From Methanobacteriota archaeon (GTDB lineage Archaea; Thermoplasmatota; Thermoplasmata; RBG-16-68-12), in contig VBMC01000001.1 of assembly GCA_005879015.1 (NCBI GenBank), positions 1 through 6,396 of the forward strand: a stretch of DNA of 6,396 bases. The letters run 5' to 3'. This document shows positions 5,212 through 6,396 of the stretch, one piece after another. The notes below the pieces were generated by a model that worked only from the letters and a program-made list of their open reading frames with translations, searched no databases and had not been told where the DNA came from. The number at the start of each line of letters is the position of its first letter. The stretch's first letter is position 1. Both the position numbers and the translations under genes were made by a program.

Positions 5212-5243
5212 GCTTCGAATCGGCCCGCAGTCGAAGCCCTTTT
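5212..5243 (+). terminator. Inverted repeat with T-run after the DUF5654-like gene
   Basis: GCTTCGA (5212-5218) and TCGAAGC (5231-5237) form a perfect 7-base inverted repeat around a 12-base spacer, followed by CCTTTT. It begins ten bases after the stop codon, so it could act as a terminator. The same T-run is part of the next gene's TATA-like box, so the repeat could equally be an operator or activator site. Confidence 0.4.
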
Positions 5244-5245
5244 AT
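5238..5245 (+). promoter_or_regulatory. TATA box of the radical SAM gene
   Basis: AAGCCCTTTTATCGC contains TTTTAT centred about 30 bases before the ATG at 5272, fitting a leaderless transcript. This spacing rules against the out-of-frame ATG at 5258, which would lie only about 15 bases from the box. Confidence 0.6.
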
Positions 5246-5271
5246 CGCGGCCGGCACATGGATTGCGGCCC

Positions 5272-6396
5272 ATGAAGGTCGTGATCCTCGACGGGTACGT
5301 CGACGAGCCGTCGAACTTCGGCGTGCCGCCGTACATCTCGCCCTATCCGCGCTACGTCGCGGGTGCGGTCCGCGACGCCGGCCACGAATGGGAGTACGTG
5401 ACGATCGACCGGGTCCGCGCAGGCCATCCGCTCGCGGGCGATCTTCTCGTCCTGATCTCGGGCCCGATTGTCCCGGGCAAGTACCTTCGAAGCCTCCCGA
5501 TCAGCGAGAGGGAGATCGTCCACCACGCAAGCGCATTCCAGGGACCTCGGGTCTTCGGCGGCCCGCTCGCGCGGTTCCGGTACTACGACGAGTCTCTCAT
5601 CAAACCGTTCAACTGGGTCGCGCTACGCGACCTCGATGCGGCGGTATACGATCATCTGACGACGTCCGAATGGACGCACCGCGACAAGACGATGGACGAG
5701 TGGGACCGCTGGGCTCTCCTCGGCGCCGACGTCGTCCGCGACCATCCCGATTTCCCGGAGCCGCTCACGGTCGAGCTCGACACGTCGAAGGGCTGTGTGC
5801 GGTACGTCAACAAGGGGTGCTCCTTCTGCATCGAGCCGATGTACGGCAAGCCGAAATTCCGCGAGGTGGCCGGCGTCCTCGCGGAGGTGCGTCGGCTCGC
5901 GGAGCTCGGCGCGGTGAACTTCCGGCTCGGGGGCCAAGCGGATTTCTTCAGCTATCAGGCGATCGGACTCGGCACCTCTCCGACGCCGCGCATCAACGTC
6001 CCCGTGATCCGGGCGTTGCTCGAAGGGATCCGCGCGGCGGCCCCGGACCTCAAAGTGCTGCACACGGACAACGGAGATCCCGCGATGATGCTCGCGCATC
6101 CGGACGACGCGATGGCGGCGATGCGCGACCTCGCCCGGCTAGCCTCTCCTGGTAACTCGTTGTCGTTCGGACTGGAGTCGGCGGATCCGCGCGTCACGGA
6201 GGCGAACAACCTCAACATCGACGCGGACGGCTGCCTCGAGGCGGTCCGCATGGTGAATGCGGTGGGGAGGGAACGGGGCGGGACCGGCATGCCCATCCTT
6301 TTGCCCGGGCTGAATTTCGTCGCGGGCCTCGACGGCGAGACGAGGAGGACGTTCGACCTGAACCTGGCATTCTTGAAGCAGCTCCTCGAGGAGGAC
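5272..6396 (+). CDS. Radical SAM protein, COG1031-like (N-terminal 375 residues)
   Basis: The frame is open from ATG 5272 to the window edge, giving 375 residues without a stop. The first 160 residues form a Rossmann-like N-terminal region beginning MKVVILDGYVDEPSNFG and PPYISPYPRYVAGA; it resembles a B12-binding fold but shows no cobalamin-binding DxHxxG motif. The radical SAM domain follows, with iron-sulfur cysteines Cys175, Cys183 and Cys186 in SKGCVRYVNKGCSFCIEP. Their spacing is CX7CX2C rather than the usual CX3CX2C. Downstream motifs are NFRLGGQADFF, KVLHTDNGDP, SFGLESADP and ILLPGLNFVAGLDGET. The order and wording match the archaeal family COG1031, uncharacterised radical SAM proteins usually ending in a helix-hairpin-helix region, which would lie beyond the window. 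The reaction is unknown; the helix-hairpin-helix of relatives hints at a nucleic acid substrate. A TATA box supports this start. Confidence 0.88.
   Translation, partial: MKVVILDGYVDEPSNFGVPPYISPYPRYVAGAVRDAGHEWEYVTIDRVRAGHPLAGDLLVLISGPIVPGKYLRSLPISEREIVHHASAFQGPRVFGGPLARFRYYDESLIKPFNWVALRDLDAAVYDHLTTSEWTHRDKTMDEWDRWALLGADVVRDHPDFPEPLTVELDTSKGCVRYVNKGCSFCIEPMYGKPKFREVAGVLAEVRRLAELGAVNFRLGGQADFFSYQAIGLGTSPTPRINVPVIRALLEGIRAAAPDLKVLHTDNGDPAMMLAHPDDAMAAMRDLARLASPGNSLSFGLESADPRVTEANNLNIDADGCLEAVRMVNAVGRERGGTGMPILLPGLNFVAGLDGETRRTFDLNLAFLKQLLEED

Noticed and set aside
5258..5275. A five-codon upstream frame (ATG GAT TGC GGC CCA TGA) overlapping the radical SAM start.
   Set aside because: The TATA box places transcription at or near 5272, so the mini-frame is probably not transcribed.
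5184..6155. A 323-codon open frame on the plus strand over the start of the radical SAM gene.
   Set aside because: It is Arg/Pro/Gly-rich without motifs and overlaps a frame with clear radical SAM motifs that stays open to the window edge.

Overview
The window reads as a G+C-rich archaeal chromosome segment, most likely from the Thermoplasmatota. The evidence is the gene content: an archaeal-type HflX, a COG1031-type radical SAM protein, a DUF5654-type small membrane protein, a DUF998-type membrane protein and a possible DUF3198-type tail. It is supported by AT-rich TATA-like boxes about 27-31 bases upstream of several start codons, with no Shine-Dalgarno sequence between, as expected for leaderless archaeal mRNAs. 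I see no mobile element, CRISPR array, tRNA or rRNA. The phylum is an inference from families and promoter style, not from a marker gene.

Layout, left to right. (1) 1-218, plus: the C-terminal tail of a membrane-anchored protein, whose stop abuts the stop of the next gene. (2) 219-1466, minus: the GTPase HflX, starting at TTG. (3) 1579-2190, minus: a six-helix DUF998-like membrane protein. (4) 2191-2290: a divergent promoter region. (5) 2291-2527, plus: a 78-residue orphan protein. (6) 2569-3215, plus: moaD and moaE, overlapping by four bases. (7) 3421-3861, plus: moaC behind its own promoter. (8) 3866-4813, minus: a fold-type II PLP dehydratase of the threonine dehydratase / serine racemase group. 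(9) 4814-4947: a second divergent promoter region with an inverted and a tandem repeat. (10) 4948-5202, plus: a DUF5654-like protein with two membrane helices. (11) 5272-6396, plus, running off the end: a radical SAM protein.

The clear functional unit is molybdenum cofactor synthesis. MoaC helps make cyclic pyranopterin monophosphate, and MoaD plus MoaE form the synthase that inserts sulfur to give molybdopterin. MoaA and the later-step enzymes are not here. The other genes look like independent single-gene units. Tail-to-tail pairs are packed with 0 or 4 bases between stops, while head-to-head or same-strand gaps carry promoters.

I do not see a clear undescribed multi-gene system. The best leads are a MoaD ending GGAG rather than GG, a 16-base dyad (AACCTTGWWTAAGGTY) before both hflX and the orphan gene, the orphan itself, and symmetric elements at the dehydratase and radical SAM promoters.
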